Shown: positions 32,205 to 45,500, numbered from the stretch's first letter. The stretch is 64,000 bases of DNA from Lepidurus packardi (GCA_023053545.1 JAKZAN010000006.1:9704351-9768350), one strand, 5' to 3'. Made by a program: numbers and translations. Notes: generated from the sequence alone by a model not told the origin.

Positions 32205-32479
32205 AGTTCCTTGTGTTATATGTGAAGATATTTTTGTTTTATAAAAGAGAGTTTTTATACAACCATTTCTCTATTCTAACTACCGTAGTCTGGCTGAAGT
32301 AAAAGCTTGCTTTTTACTTGTCTGAAACCAGTCCGTGCACTTTCGCTCTTAAGCTTTCCTTTTCTGTTTGTTTCCCCGTTTCAGCAGCACAAGGAGGTAG
32401 AGATTTAGCACCTGATAAGGGAACTACGTGGTCACTGAGCTCCTACAATATCATTTCCTTACCTAGTTTTAAGCAGGTG
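32205..32479. other. Intergenic between Gly/Tyr-rich gene and armadillo remnant
   Basis: About 275 bases with no supported feature. Confidence 0.4.
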
Positions 32480-34248
32480 TCATCTGGAAATTCCCCCAAA
32501 GCATGTCAATGATAACAGCCCAAAAGTTCCAAGGTTGTGGCTGTAGGGTAAAGAACGTATGCAATGAGCATTGACGGTAGTGACGACCTCCGAGCCCAAA
32601 CAAACGTGATTGACCATTCGAGTCTGAGGCGATTCCTTTGCTTTCGAAGGTACTAAGGGTAGGTCTACTGCAAAGACCTTATTTAGCAGCTCTTCTTCGC
32701 CCACTGAGGAAAAACAGTGACTGTCCAAGTCATCGTTGTCTGCATTTGATGGCCTTGAAGACCTGAAATGGCCCGGAGGTGAAATGAATCCACTGCTGCC
32801 AGCAGAGCGCCAATCAGAAAAGTCGGTGTCGCAGAAGCTAGGCGAGTCGGGGCCTTGCAGAAAAGACTGGGACTGGAAGGAGAGGGATGTTGCAACTGAT
32901 TCTGAATCGAAAAACTAGGAATAGGACAAGTTGGAACTACTGGGACTATACAATCCTAAAGTCGATGACCAGCGCTGGGAAACGTCGAAAATTTTCAAAG
33001 GCTCGCCCTTGAAGGTTTTGGATTTGTTCATTAACTGAACAAGCTCTTGCAGCACGGCTTGATAACTGGAACTCTGATAACTGGAAATACGAAATCTGGG
33101 ACCAGGACTTCGCGAATCAAGTTGCTCGACTTCGGAGGATCATCTGCGCGAGTTTCTTGAGGTTTCGTTGGAATGTCGGCCACATTTTCCTCTGAAAATA
33201 TCGTTGACGCAGAGTTAACGTAATGGTCGATTTGCGCTCGTAAGTACTGTACAATGTTATTTTCCAGAAGAAGTTTCAAACTGGGATGGTGATGCTCAAA
33301 CGCCAGCAAAAAGTTTAATACACGCCGTTCTAAAGCTAGCCATTTCTTTTCATGACATTTCATGACTTTTTCTTTTCGTAAAAGACGGACTAGGAGAGGA
33401 ATTCCTCCAAATTGAAGCAAATGAAAAGTATTTTCTCGTCCCAGCAAACACAAGGCGCCCAAGTGAGTAAACCAACCTTGAAACAGAATCACTTTTTACG
33501 GATTCTCGTTATTTAAACGTAAAAATGAATTAAAAAAAAGCAATTTATTATAGTAGACCTCGTGACTAGGATTGTCGTGATTGACATGAACTAGTTTTTC
33601 TAGCGAATACGGGTTGACCAGCCACGGACTCACTTCGGATTTTTGGACCAATTCGGATGAGTTTCAATGCTCGCTGCGTTAAGGCAAAGTTGGAAACTTG
33701 TGTCAAGTCAACCAAACGAGCTATGCCTTTGCCGCCGTCGTCTCCAGCGACTAACACTTGTTGGTGAAAAACAAGATAGTTCTGAGAGCCGATTTTAACG
33801 TTTCTTCATCCTTGGATTTATGCAGGGCTTTCCAAGTGTTCGATAAGCCTAAAGTGTGTCCAATTTCCATACAATGTTTTTTAGTATCGCCCAAATTTTG
33901 AAGTGCTATCAAAACCATGCGCAAAGTTTCCTCGTTCTGGGACGACAGCCAAAATTTGCGGAGAGAAAATCCGCAGGTCTGTATTTGTGAAACTCGGTCG
34001 CTGACTTCGGCTCCTTGGCTAGGTTACCTGTAGTCCGGCAAGCTCTGGTTAAGGTGTAATCTTCTGTAAACCTACGTAATGTGGTGACCAAAGATGGTAG
34101 GCCTCCCATAGTTGAAACTAGTATACAATATTATAATTTCAAGGAAGACATTTCTTTAGTAATTCTATTACGTGGGTGCGACATTCAGCATCTAAGCAAC
34201 AGTTCTCTAAGATGCTTAACGCAACATCAACGGACTCTGTGTTCTTTC
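32480..34248 (-). pseudogene. Decayed armadillo-repeat gene (possibly ARMC5-like)
   Basis: Reading the minus strand from 34248 down, armadillo-like helices appear in several frames: VDVALSILENCCLDAECRTH, then GGLPSLVTTLRRF and ACRTTGNLAKEPKSATEFHK, then LRMVLIALQNLGDTKKHC, GGKGIARLVDLTQ, and LGALCLLGRENTFHLLQFGG with LERRVLNFLLAFEHHHPSLK. A Ser-rich tail follows (GPDSPSFCDTDFSDW). Joining them needs at least three single-base frame changes, each in a short A/T run (near 33990, 33770 and 33650), another near 33100, and there is an in-frame TAG near 32917. The upstream end stops at the BEL LTR. The LCLLGRE..GG..LLVRLL block recalls ARMC5, but I am not sure; Inscuteable-type ARM proteins are an alternative. 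Confidence 0.6.
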
Positions 34249-34551
34249 TCCCTACACAACCGCACCGAAACTAGCCGTAGACCCCCCTATACCTAAGCAC
34301 ATCCATCTCCCCCTTCTTCCTGCAAAACTGGGAAAAAACGAGAGTTCCTTTGCAGAAGTGATAACAAACAGTCCTGCTAGAGGTATTGTTATAGTTTTAT
34401 TCCTCAACTTTCAATTCCGTTATATTCTTATGTATGTGGCAATAAAGTGGTTGAACGAGAACCGAACCCAATATTAGTTGAGCTAGGTAGCATTTTCTGT
34501 TGCCGAAACCCGGGTTCATTGAATAATGTCACGAACTTGATTTAATTTGAT

Positions 34552-35843
34552 ATGGCTACAAACGATGCCACCCCAAACGTAGATGTGCCGTTTGCAAACG
34601 ACCTGAGGGGACTAAAACAGATGCGCACAAACGCCAAACGTACCCTCACTCGTGTTATCAACCGAATCTCCACCCCGTATCGCTCAGCGAGGGAGTTGAA
34701 GCGCACTGAAAGTTCATCGTATCCACCTAACCGACGCTTTCGAGGATTGTATGAACGCCCACCGAAACTATATGAGGCAAACCAACATCGAAGCCGACAT
34801 CGCGTCATCGGACGACTGGTTCCAAGCAGTAGATGGAACTACACGGAGTTGCTACACCGACAATGATGAGTATTTAGCCTCAAGGGCGAACCGTGTCTCG
34901 TTAGTGGCGTCACGGTCAACGGAACTCTCCTCCTCCTGCACTCCACACTCTAAGCTAAGCGAAAATCGAATGAAACGGAACTACGACTTCAACAAGCCAC
35001 GAGGGCTGAAAAAAATCGCATGCAGGTGGCCGCGAGGCTTCGTAAGCTGCAAGCCGATTTAGAGGAACAATTGACTCGTGTAGAATCAGCGAAGCAACAA
35101 CGCAACCTAGCGGACGAGTTGGAACTCACCAACCTTCAAGTGGCGTTGTACGAGAGCGCCGTTGAAGAGAAAGAACTGCCACCTGATGGCGAAGCTGAAC
35201 GTAGGAGACCAGAGGAAGTCACGCCCCCTAACACATCGTCACAATCACCACACGCTTCGCCAATAGCCCAGCAGGGCAACCGAAATAACTTTGATCTCCC
35301 ACGATCTCCGGACCCCTTCCCTGGGGAAATCTTGTATCAGCGACCAGACCCCGACCCATCGTGCCCTGCAAACGGCCTGGCCGCCCTGCGAACCTGCGTT
35401 ACCCAGCCTGATGGATGCGTGGATCAGCGACACAAGACGACCCGAACACACCTGCGTTGCCTTCCCAAGCAGCCCCTCCCTGCGCGCCTTGCCTTGCGGG
35501 CGCCATGCCAAGGCTTGACCTGAATCCCTTTAAAGGCGACCCGAGGGAGTGGCCCCTCTTCATCGGCAACTTTAAAACTCTAATCCACGATATGGTGCCG
35601 TGTGACTTCCAACGAATCGCGATTTTACGTCAATTGCTGACTCCGAAAATCCGCGAAGGTATCGCCGAGACGCTACGCAGCCCTGTGTTGTACCGACAAG
35701 CGTTAAGGGAGTTACAAGACAGGTACGGCCACCCCCACCGAGTGTCTCGCTCCTATATGAAGACCCTTATTGACCTTCCGAATCTGAAGAATTACGATTT
35801 TGAATCCCTGAAGAACTTTTCCACGTGCTCGTGTTCTGGTTGA
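34552..35843 (+). pseudogene. BEL/Pao gag region, frameshifted
   Basis: Begins MATNDATPNVDVPFANDLRG at 34552 and passes through a charged coiled-coil-like stretch (about 35020-35200, LRKLQADLEEQLTRVE) to a DUF1759-type gag core near 35505-35820, with LNPFKGDPREWPLFIGNFK and a following ALRELQDRYGHP. At least two frame changes interrupt it. Confidence 0.75.
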
Positions 35844-35939
35844 GTTCTGGTTGAGTCCCTACCAAGATTGTACCAAGATTGTTTGGACCGCTCAACGTAG
35901 CCATACACAGGAGAGTATACAAACGCCACGGCTGTTTAT

Positions 35940-36720
35940 TCACCTGTCTAGTCACGGGAGCGGTTCACATTGAAATTGCTCGGAGTCTGGAAACTAACTC
36001 GTTTACTTTAGCCTTATGACGTTTCATTGGCTGTCGAGGATGCCCGGCTGTATGTTACAGCGATAACGGCACGAATTTCGTGGCCGCCGAGCGCGAACTC
36101 AGAGGATATCTCCCCCACCTGAACAAGACCCGAATCTACGAAACTGCCCTTCAGCGCTACATCACTTGGTATTTCTCCCTCCTTCATCGCCACGTTTTGT
36201 CGGAATTTGGGAGCGGTTAGTGCGCTCGGTGAAGTCCCCGTTGCATTATACCCTAAACAAACGAACCGTAAACGAAGAAGTTTTAGCAATAGTTATGGCT
36301 GAAGCTGAGTCCCTAATTAACGGACGCTCCGGTCTCATGTAAGCTTGTACCACGCAAATCTCGAGCCCCTCACCCCAAATCACTTCCTCCTGGGCAGGCC
36401 CAACCCGAACATACCGCCTGACATTTTTTGCGAAGACGAGGTAGACTCGAGAAAGAAATGGCGTTGTTCCCATGCGATTGTCGAGCTGTTCTGGCGAAGA
36501 TGAATACGCGAATATGTTCCTACCCTTATCGAGAGACATAAGTGGCTTCGTGATAGGCACAACATCCGAGAAGACGTGGTCCTCATTGTCGACCAGAATT
36601 CGCTGATGGGTCGCGTAATCAAGCCAGTACCCTGACCGGACGGAGTAGTACGCGCCGCGCGTGGGAAGACCACTATCGGCAAGTTTGTAAGAAGTATGGC
36701 TAAGTTATGCCTTCTAGAAG
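35940..36720 (+). pseudogene. BEL/Pao integrase remnant
   Basis: In more than one frame one reads [20 protein letters not shown], then YSDNGTNFVAAERELR (second catalytic Asp), then AEAESLINGRS (third catalytic acid), and the C-terminal BEL domain ending RREYVPTL-like and VRAARGKTTIGKFVRSMAKL. Several stops and frameshifts make it non-functional. Confidence 0.8.
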
Positions 36721-37072
36721 AAGCCGGCTAGGATGATGAAGTACGGCGAGACTAGTGTTTCTATACAACAACAGGGCCGGCGATGTTACGGACAAGACCG
36801 TAAGGCCGGTATCCCTACACAACCGCACCGAAACTAGCCGTAGGCCCCCCTATACCTAAGCACATAGGTGTTGGGGGATTGCGAAACCATCTCGCCCTTC
36901 TTCCTGCAAACTGGGAAAAAGCGCGAGTTCCTTTGCAGAAGTGATGACAAACAGCCCTGCTAGACGTTTTGTTATAGGTTTGTTCCTCAACTTTCAATTC
37001 CGTTATATTCTTATGTATGTAGCAATAAAGTGGTTGATCGAGAACCGAACCCACTGTTACTAGAGCTAGGTA

Positions 37073-39597
37073 AAACTATATTTTTTGTACCGTACCCCAT
37101 ATTGCCTATTGTATTCATTGGGAGATTCTTCTAGTGTATTATCTACTAAGAGCAATGGGTAGGTAGACAATAGATGATGGAATACGATACAGTATTGTCT
37201 TATTATATTTATTATTCTGGCAATCTTATCTTTTTATGCCAATGAACTCCAAAAACCGCTATTTTACATGCTTTTGGTAATTCGAGGCATGAAGTTTTTT
37301 CCAACCTTTTTTCGAAAGAAAACATAAAACGTCCGTTTAATGGAAAATAGTCTAGTTTTTTTACACCCTGACAAGAAAACATTAAAGTTTCTCGAAAGTT
37401 GTAATATCTATAGGTATATGACTATATATTGGCCATTACAACCGTTTGTTGCGTACTTTGAAGGTATGCGTGAAGATTTGCTGAAAGCGTTCATGTCAGA
37501 GCCTTTTGTTTGCCTGCTCCAATAAGGCGCATGGTGACATAGAGACATAACGGTTTAGGTGCACGGTCACATAGAGACGAATAGCGGTTTAGATGCTAGG
37601 CTCACGTCCTTATTTAGATCGATTCTAAGTATCGGTTTTCCCATAATGTTCGATACTAATCTTGATAGTTGTGCCGGAGGATTTGTTTTGTGAATTCCGT
37701 CAAATTTACTTTGGAAATTATAACTTCAAGAGTTAATAGTGGGTTCTACATTTACTTATTTATTGTTCAGGAGTGTTTATTAAACACACGCTCGTTGTCT
37801 AGTACGAAATATGACTCGTTATTTAGCCATGTTTGGATTTAGCCGCAACACAGTAAGTTCCTCTTTCTCTTCATCCCTACAAACTAAAATGCCATGTTAG
37901 TTTTTAGGGAAGAAGAGACTTGCATTTTAAATGGGATCTTATTATTCTGAATAAAACTACGCAAGAACGGTATTATGATTAAGAGGGTCACAATCAGGAT
38001 GTAACCTAACGGGAGTACGATTATCGTGCTACAAAAGTACGGTAACCTTCTGTTAAAAATGAAACGGAGCATGGAAATGACGTATCGCTGTTGTGTTCGG
38101 CTGAGCAAAAGAATTTCCTTCACTACAATGATTACTCCTAATAACTACAATGATTACTCCTAAATGTGTTGAGCTTTAAACGCACGTGCCTGCAGGCGAC
38201 ATTTAACTATATTGCTCTTCCCAAGAGCTCAAAAGTAAGTTAGGATGTCATCGACATTTTACTTGTATCAGACCATCTGGAGAATTTCTTCGCCACCTGC
38301 ATGACGAGTATAAACTCCTAAGCTTTCCTCATTCCTAGAGCGTTTAATTTTTTGTATGTTAATTTTTTCTGAAAAGGAAAATCCCTGTCATCTGGTGCAA
38401 TTGTTAATTTGCCCCAACCGAGTCTTTTCGGACTTCTTAATTGCTACTCAAATTATGTATAATTCTGTTTTTTTCGTACTATCTTATATTTACTAAAAAA
38501 AACAACAAAGAAGAGCAGACAAAACTAGACTCAGCGCCTGTATACAACCCTAAAAAAGTTCTTCCTTCCCCCGAACGTGGAGCAAATCCTGCCTTATACA
38601 AGCTCCCTTTTATCACATGCAAGGTTTCGAAAATCAATAGCGCTAATCGTGTATGTATCCAACATACTTTTTTACTCAGGTTCCCGGCGTACTCCCCTAA
38701 CCTATTTACGCAAAATTGTCGTCTTTAAAATAAAAAACTTCTTAGTTTTAATTTTCCTCATAAATAATTCAAAGGTATATCCCTTTATTGCTTTTTATTA
38801 TCCTTTTTTACTGTTTTTTTTTTTAAAAAAAGCCACAAAACATAAATCAGTTGTTGCTTGCTGAAAAAAGTGGACGTAGTAAAAAAATATGCACTAATTG
38901 TGTAGTCAAAGATTTGCGTGTAACGTAATCTTGATGAGTTTAAAAGCCCAGCATCTTTCCTGGTACGAATTCCCACCCAGGGCATCAGGGGGATGTTCCA
39001 AAGAGACAGGTAAGACAGGACGTCGACTTGGTTGATTGTCGAAACTGCGGTGGTGTAAGAAGTTCTTGGTACAGTAAGCAAGGGTTACTGGCTACTTTTG
39101 TCCGAGAGTAAGGCAGGTGTATGATAAGTAGCTAATGAAAAGAAACAAGAAAGGAGCAAGTTTCGGTGGATTTTTGTAATCCGTTTAGTCCCGACGAGGC
39201 ATGAAAAGAACCCAGGGGCCAGCGAGCAAGAATATGAAACATAAAAAAATCAGTTCCCACAGAGAGAAGACAGCGGACTATGTGTAATACTCGAGCAAAT
39301 CCGACAAGCTATTGGGCTTGCCTTAACTTCTGCCCCTCAAATCTGGGGTTTCTTAGTTTTTGCCTGTTCTTCTTTTTGTTCCTTTCGGTCGAAAGTTCCC
39401 ATCCCTCCACTATATATTTGGACAGAGTAGTAACCAACATTTGGTCATTCTCTTCCGGAATTCAAGGGTTGACTGTTCAGTGCCTCGTTGTTGTTTTTTA
39501 AGTTTATTCTTATCATTTTGATCAGTTTTGGTGTCAAGTTTTAAACAGTGATTTTGAAGCTGATTTCGAGCATAACATTTAAGGAACATATAGTGTG
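37073..39597. other. Intergenic, AT-rich, no gene supported
   Basis: Two small direct duplications: a unit with CACATAGAGAC and AGCGGTTTAG-like sequence at about 37530-37600, and TACAATGATTACTCCTAA twice at about 38126-38162. Several short reading frames lack splice partners or recognisable motifs. The last part probably contains the myosin promoter and 5'UTR. Confidence 0.4.
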
Positions 39598-42500
39598 ATG
39601 GGTGAATTGTTGGTAGTCACCAGAGGGAACGCATCGTCTTTTCGTTACAGCGAACGGATTACCATGTCGACCAAGCAATCCAATTCCACAGTTCGGAATT
39701 CCGACAGCGAAGGCAGTAGGGTTGCATTTTCAAACTGCAAATTATTTATTAACTTCAATCTAAACTTCTAAATTTTGTTACGAAAATTTTTTAAAATCGT
39801 TTAATAGACCACGAGTCGTCAAGTAAAATAAAAAAAAATACAAAACAAACATGTAGTCAAGTAAAAGTAAATAACTCGTAAGTTAAAGTTTATAGCCAGT
39901 ACAAAAAATCGCCAAAATCGTAGTAATCGTAATAAACCATAACTGTAATCGTATCGGTATCAGTTGTTAATGGTAATCGTTATAAATCATGATAAATCAA
40001 AAATATCGTAGTCGCAAATTTTCACGACTCATTAAATCGTGATTTTTGTACTAGTAAAAATACCGTACTTTTGTAAGTAATGTACTTTAATGTGCTTTAC
40101 GTAATGTACTTTTGTAAGTAAAAATAAATAACTCGTAAGTTAAAGCCAGTAAAAAAGAATCGCCAAAATCGTAGTAATCGTAGTAAATCATAACTGTAAT
40201 CGTATCGGTATCAGTTGTTAATGGTAATCGTTATAAATCATGATAAATCAAAAATATTGTAGTCGCAAATTTTCACGACTCATTAAATCGTGATTTTTGT
40301 ACTGCAATTTGAGTTTCCTTTCAATTGCCGAAATTCTACAGCTATGAAAATTGTACGAGCTTGTTATTTTATTCAGCTTTAATTGTGAAACTTGACACGT
40401 TTCATTGAATTTTTTGGGATTTGGGTGATTGCACCGGAGTCACCGCAAATCAGAAATGCACCAGTCCATAGACCTCGTTGGCCAGCTGACGCGCATATTT
40501 GATTCATGAACAACTAAATCTCGTACACGTATTGAGTGACATTAAGAAAAGGTTTTGCTGGGGTGCAATGGACTTTAACTTGTTTTAATTTTATTTTTGT
40601 GTTTTGTTTCGTGGCAGTTGCGGGACCTGAATTGAACAGTGAAAGAAGGCAATCCAATAGTAGTATTAGAAGCGCTGGAGATGAAAAGGTGGCCGAAACC
40701 TTCCGTTCTCAAGCCGAACTCCAGCTCCGTATAGAAGACGTGGGCTGTCGTGGCATTGGAGGAGCAGCTTCTCGATCCAGCAGCACACCATCTGCTACTT
40801 CCGCGTCTCTCACCACTACAGATGCCGGCTTCGACGAGAGCAACCGGAGCAGCATGGCAGGAGTTAGGAACAAGAGTAGCAGTCCGGCAAGTGCTAATGT
40901 TCCAACAACGCAACTACGTTCAACCTTTCCAGACGTTCTTAGCCTGGATCATGAGGTACAAAATTCCTTATTTTCTCTTACTTTTTTTTAATTTTATTTT
41001 TTTGTGTTAAACGACGTACGCCTATACTTTGCTTCTTTATTCTTACTTTTTTTTCGATTTAACTTAAGGTAATTTAAACATATTTCCTTATTTTTAATTA
41101 TGTAATGTAAGTTTAGTTAATCTATTTTGCTGATAGTTTTTTCTAACAAAACCCCATTCTGATTGAGCTAATGCGCATATTTTTTTCCTTGAATTATTTA
41201 TGTCCATTCACAGATTGGTGTGTCAGATGCCGTGTTGCTAGATCCAGTCTCCGAAGACGCCTTCATCGCCAATCTGCTCATGCGTTTCAAAAGGGATCAT
41301 ATTTATGTAAGTTTAGTTAGTGTTTTGGTTATTTATTGAGTAAGTTCAGTTAATTTGAGTGATTGTAGGCGCAGATGGAAATAGTGTAAAATGTTATCGG
41401 GTTTTGAATTTATGTTTTCGTTTTGTAGACGTACATTGGCAATGTATTGGTATCGGTGAACCCTTACAAGCCGTTGGCGCTCTACAGCCCGGCTGTTATG
41501 GAAGCCTATCGAGCCAGATCTATGTTCGAATTGCCTCCTCATATGTAAGATTCTTTAATTGTTATGACTTGGATTATTTTTTAAGAATGAATGAAATGTT
41601 TCAGATTTGCCATCGCGGACTGCGCCTGGACCAATTTACGCAATTACCACACCGATCAGGTGATTATAGTGACTGGGGAGAGTGGCGCGGGAAAAACGGA
41701 ATCTTCGAAGCTCGTTTTGCAATATATTACGGCCTCTTCGGAACGAAGCCAAGACTTGAACCAAATCAAACACATGCTGTTGCAGTCCAACCCACTCTTA
41801 GAAGGTAAGCAACGAAAATTTAATACCTGCTGGTATTGGTATTTTGCTGGTATTTGGTATTGGTATTATTATTGGTATTTTCTATACATTTTTATACGAT
41901 TTCTAGCGTTTGGGAATGCCAAAACGTACCGTAATGATAATTCGTCAAGATTTGGCAAGTATATGGACATTGCGTTTGATTTCAAAGGAGAACCTGTCGG
42001 CGGAGTGATAACTAATTGTAAGTTGGATGCATTTGTTCCCGAGTTATGGAAGCGAAAATGATTGTATACGTTTCCTGGGGTTAGATTTGCTAGAAAAGTC
42101 CAGAGTGACGAGCCAAGGAGCTGGCGAGCGTAATTTCCACGTCTTTTACCAACTTTTGAGTGGTGCGGATGTGTCTTTATTAAGTAAGTCAAATTCTTAC
42201 TACGATTTTTTTTTTCTTTTGCTATTGAGGTGTGATGCGTAATCTGTCTGTTTAGAATCTTTGAAACTGCAACGCAACACGGAAAACTATGCCTTCTTAA
42301 GGACAAGCAAACCTAACATTCCCATCGTTCAGAACGACAAAGAAGATTTCGCCCTTACCAAAGTAAAAGAGCCGTTTTATTAGACGATCACGGACGGCTT
42401 CTTATCGTCTTTTGTTGTTTCCTAACAGAAAGCCATGTCATCTCTGGGGTTCGTAGCCGAGGAAATTCAGCACATCTTTTATATTATCGCCGCCGTCTTG

Positions 42501-45500
42501 AAATTGGGCAATCTGGGCTTTGTGCCGGTCACTAACATTGATGGTACTGAAGGTTGCCAAATCGTCAACGACTACGGTATTTCTACTCTTATTCCTTTCT
42601 TTTTCCTATTTACTTATCCTTTCTATCGGTTCTATTTCTCCTGAATCCTGCTTTATTCTTCTCTGTTATTTTTGTTTTTTTATTACCAAACCAAAAATAG
42701 CACACCAGTGTTGGTTTTCCATTGGGTATTTTACTTTGCTTGGTAGAAGAGGTGGCAGGACGAAGAGTACAAGGAGCGTTATTTAATTTCTTTTTAGAGG
42801 TGGAAGAAGTATGTGGTATACTGGGTTGCTCACTTGATTCTTTGCGGACTGCCTTGCTTTACCGCAAAGTTAGCTATGAGTCGTTCTTACCTCTATCCCG
42901 GGATTCTTCACTTCCTCGAGACACCCGCGAGTCTCATAAAGGCACTTTATGTCACTCTAGTTCATTAGGACGAGGTACTTCCGGGTTTCTTCCCCCACTG
43001 CTTTTTCTGGCATAATATTTTGGCATAAAATAGTGGGAAACTCGATACTAATTGTTTTTTCTTTACACAAAAAAATCGCGATTCCGAAGAGATGTATGAG
43101 GTTTGTGATTTGTTGCGGTCAGACGTGAGCTCTTTACATGCAGCGTTGACGTCGCGCACGGTGGAAACCAAAACGGAAGCAGTATTAACGGATTTAAGTG
43201 CCTCAGAGGCTGTGTATGCCCGAGATGCATTGTGCAAAGCCTTGTATAGCCGGTTGTTTACGTGGATTGTGAGCCAGATCAATGAGAAGATCAAGGTAGG
43301 ATTTTTTTTTTGCTTTGTTAAAAAGAATTACGTTGAACTAATGAACTCTTGTCTAGGTCAAGCAAACTGGAAAGAAGAGAGTGTTGGGCGTGTTGGACAT
43401 TTACGGTTTTGAAGTGCTCGAGACCAACAGTTTCGAGCAGTTTATTATCAATTACTGCAACGAGAAGCTGCAGCAAGTGTTTATTGAGCTCACGCTTAAA
43501 GAAGAGCAAGAGGAGTACGTCAAAGAAGGCTTGGAGTGGTCTCCAGTGGAGTACTTTGATAATGCGAGCATCTGCGATTTCATCGAGAAAGTAAATACCC
43601 GTTAATATGTAAAAATAGTACTTCAAAATGTGGAAAACATAATAAGGTTTCGGATTTAAGGCTCCCGTATACCTTAGCTTATTGGTGCGAAACAGTCGCA
43701 TATGGCACTGATGTTGCTATGATTTTACCGTCAAAGAATTTTTTTTATGAAATGTGCTGGTTTTAACGAAAATTTGTTCCGAAATTCCCCTTGTTAACTG
43801 CCTATACCGAGCTAAGGTGTACGGCAGCCTTTTAACAGAATAATAGAAATAACGAAGAGAGGAATAGAAACGCAGGAATAAAGAGAAGGGATAGAAAAGC
43901 TTATTCGTGTTATTTTTTCCGTAGAGTACAGGAGGGATTTTGGCCTTATTGGATGAAGAATGCTTGCGACCAGGCCAAGTCAGTGACGATACTTTTTTGC
44001 ACAAGATCAGCCAAGCGTTTCATGAACACGAGCACTTTGAATCGCGGTTATACCGGCCTCATTTGTCTGACAATTCCTTGTCCTACGATGCTTTCAGGTA
44101 ATGCATGTGCTGGGCCAGTGCTGGTTAATTACATAGAAGACTTTCCATTTATTAGTTTATTTTATCTTTACTTCATATGTACTCGGTTGCAGGTTGAAGC
44201 ATTATGCGGGCTGTGTCACATACAGTGTGCAAGGATTTGTGGACAAAAACAACGATTTGCTCTACCGGGACTTGTCCCAAGCCATGTACCGTTGTGAGTT
44301 ATCCATCCTGAAAGATCTATTCCCAGAAGGTAAAAAAAAATAAAAAAAAGATCACTAAAAAGTAATATTTAAAAATGCTCTTTCGTGAAAGGAAATCCTC
44401 GACGAGCAACGCTGAGGAGACCAGCGACCACTGGTTCGCAATTCAAGCTCAGCATAGCGTCGCTAATGAAGAATTTGTCTACCAAAATGCCTCATTACAT
44501 CCGGTGCATTAAACCTAATGAAATGAAGCAGCCAAATATTTTTGAAATGGCTTTGGTCCAGCACCAAGTGCGCTATTTAGGGTAATTCAACCCATCTTTT
44601 ATTGATTACTTATTATATCTCGTAGAGTTGCGAGTTTAATTCCGTGTATTTGTTTACCAAAATTACCAATTTATGTGTGTTTCTTTTTATTTATTGGTCA
44701 GGTTGATGGAAAATGTCCGAGTCAAGAGAACGGGCTTTGCTTACCGCCAAACTTATCCCTCCTTCTTGGCAAGGTACAAAATGCTGTGCGATTTAACTTG
44801 GCCAACTTGGGATGGTTTCCCTATTGAAGGCGTGGCTATGATTTTGCGCCATTTACCCGTCTCGCCCACTGAATATGCCTTCGGAAGAAGCAAAATATTC
44901 ATAAAAAACCCTCGAACAGTAAGTTCTAAAATAGTTTCCTTAATGTTTTCTATGTAATCTTAGGTTTTATAAGTAATGTGTCATCTTCACAACGGTTCTA
45001 GCTGAGTGACGTGTGAAATTTTCTTTAGGTTATGGAACTTGAAGAGTATCGGCGTCAACGGTTAGAAGATTTGGCTATTTTGTTGCAAAAAATCTTTCGT
45101 GGCTGGTGGCAACGCAGTCAGTTTCGCAAGATGAAAAAATCCCAAATTTTAATTGCTGCTACCTGGAAACGTTACAAGGTAACACAGCTTCACCTATTTC
45201 ATTTTCTATTTGTATTGTAATATTATTATTATTATGAAATATTGTTAAAAAAAATCCTTACAAGTCTGTTTTTAGCTGAATTTTATGTTATGACTTGTGA
45301 ATGTCATGCTATGTCATGTCAATGTCATGCCATGTCTTGCTTGCTTGTCTTATGTATGAATTATTTTTATGATTTGCCATTATTTCTCTTTGTTTTAATT
45401 ATATTTAGCCCCGGAAAGAGTTTTTACAGATTCGTGTCGCCGTTTTACGTTTGCAAGCCCTGTATCGTGGGAGGAAGGTAGTCTCGAGAATTATTAATAA

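Larger units (their letters stand above)
34249..37072 (+). mobile_element. BEL/Pao LTR retrotransposon, internally deleted
   Basis: Left LTR 34249-34489 and right LTR about 36784-37072 share most of their sequence, including CTTTCAATTCCGTTATATTC and GCAATAAAGTGGTTGA. The right LTR appears to begin TGTTACGG, the usual BEL/Pao start; the left copy lacks these first bases and is 5'-truncated. A primer-binding site resembling TGGTGCCGAAACCCGGG lies at 34498-34517. Gag-type and integrase-type coding remnants follow, but protease, reverse transcriptase and RNase H are missing. Total length 2.8 kb against about 6-7 kb for intact relatives. No target duplication was found, consistent with the truncated left end. 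Confidence 0.9.

Noticed and set aside
30000..32300. CRISPR-like or satellite array in the Gly-rich region
   Set aside because: The repeats are codon repeats in frame with a signal peptide and separated by proper introns.
34552..34866. Idea that the 34552 frame is an independent host gene
   Set aside because: It lies between two LTRs, just after the primer-binding site, where gag begins.
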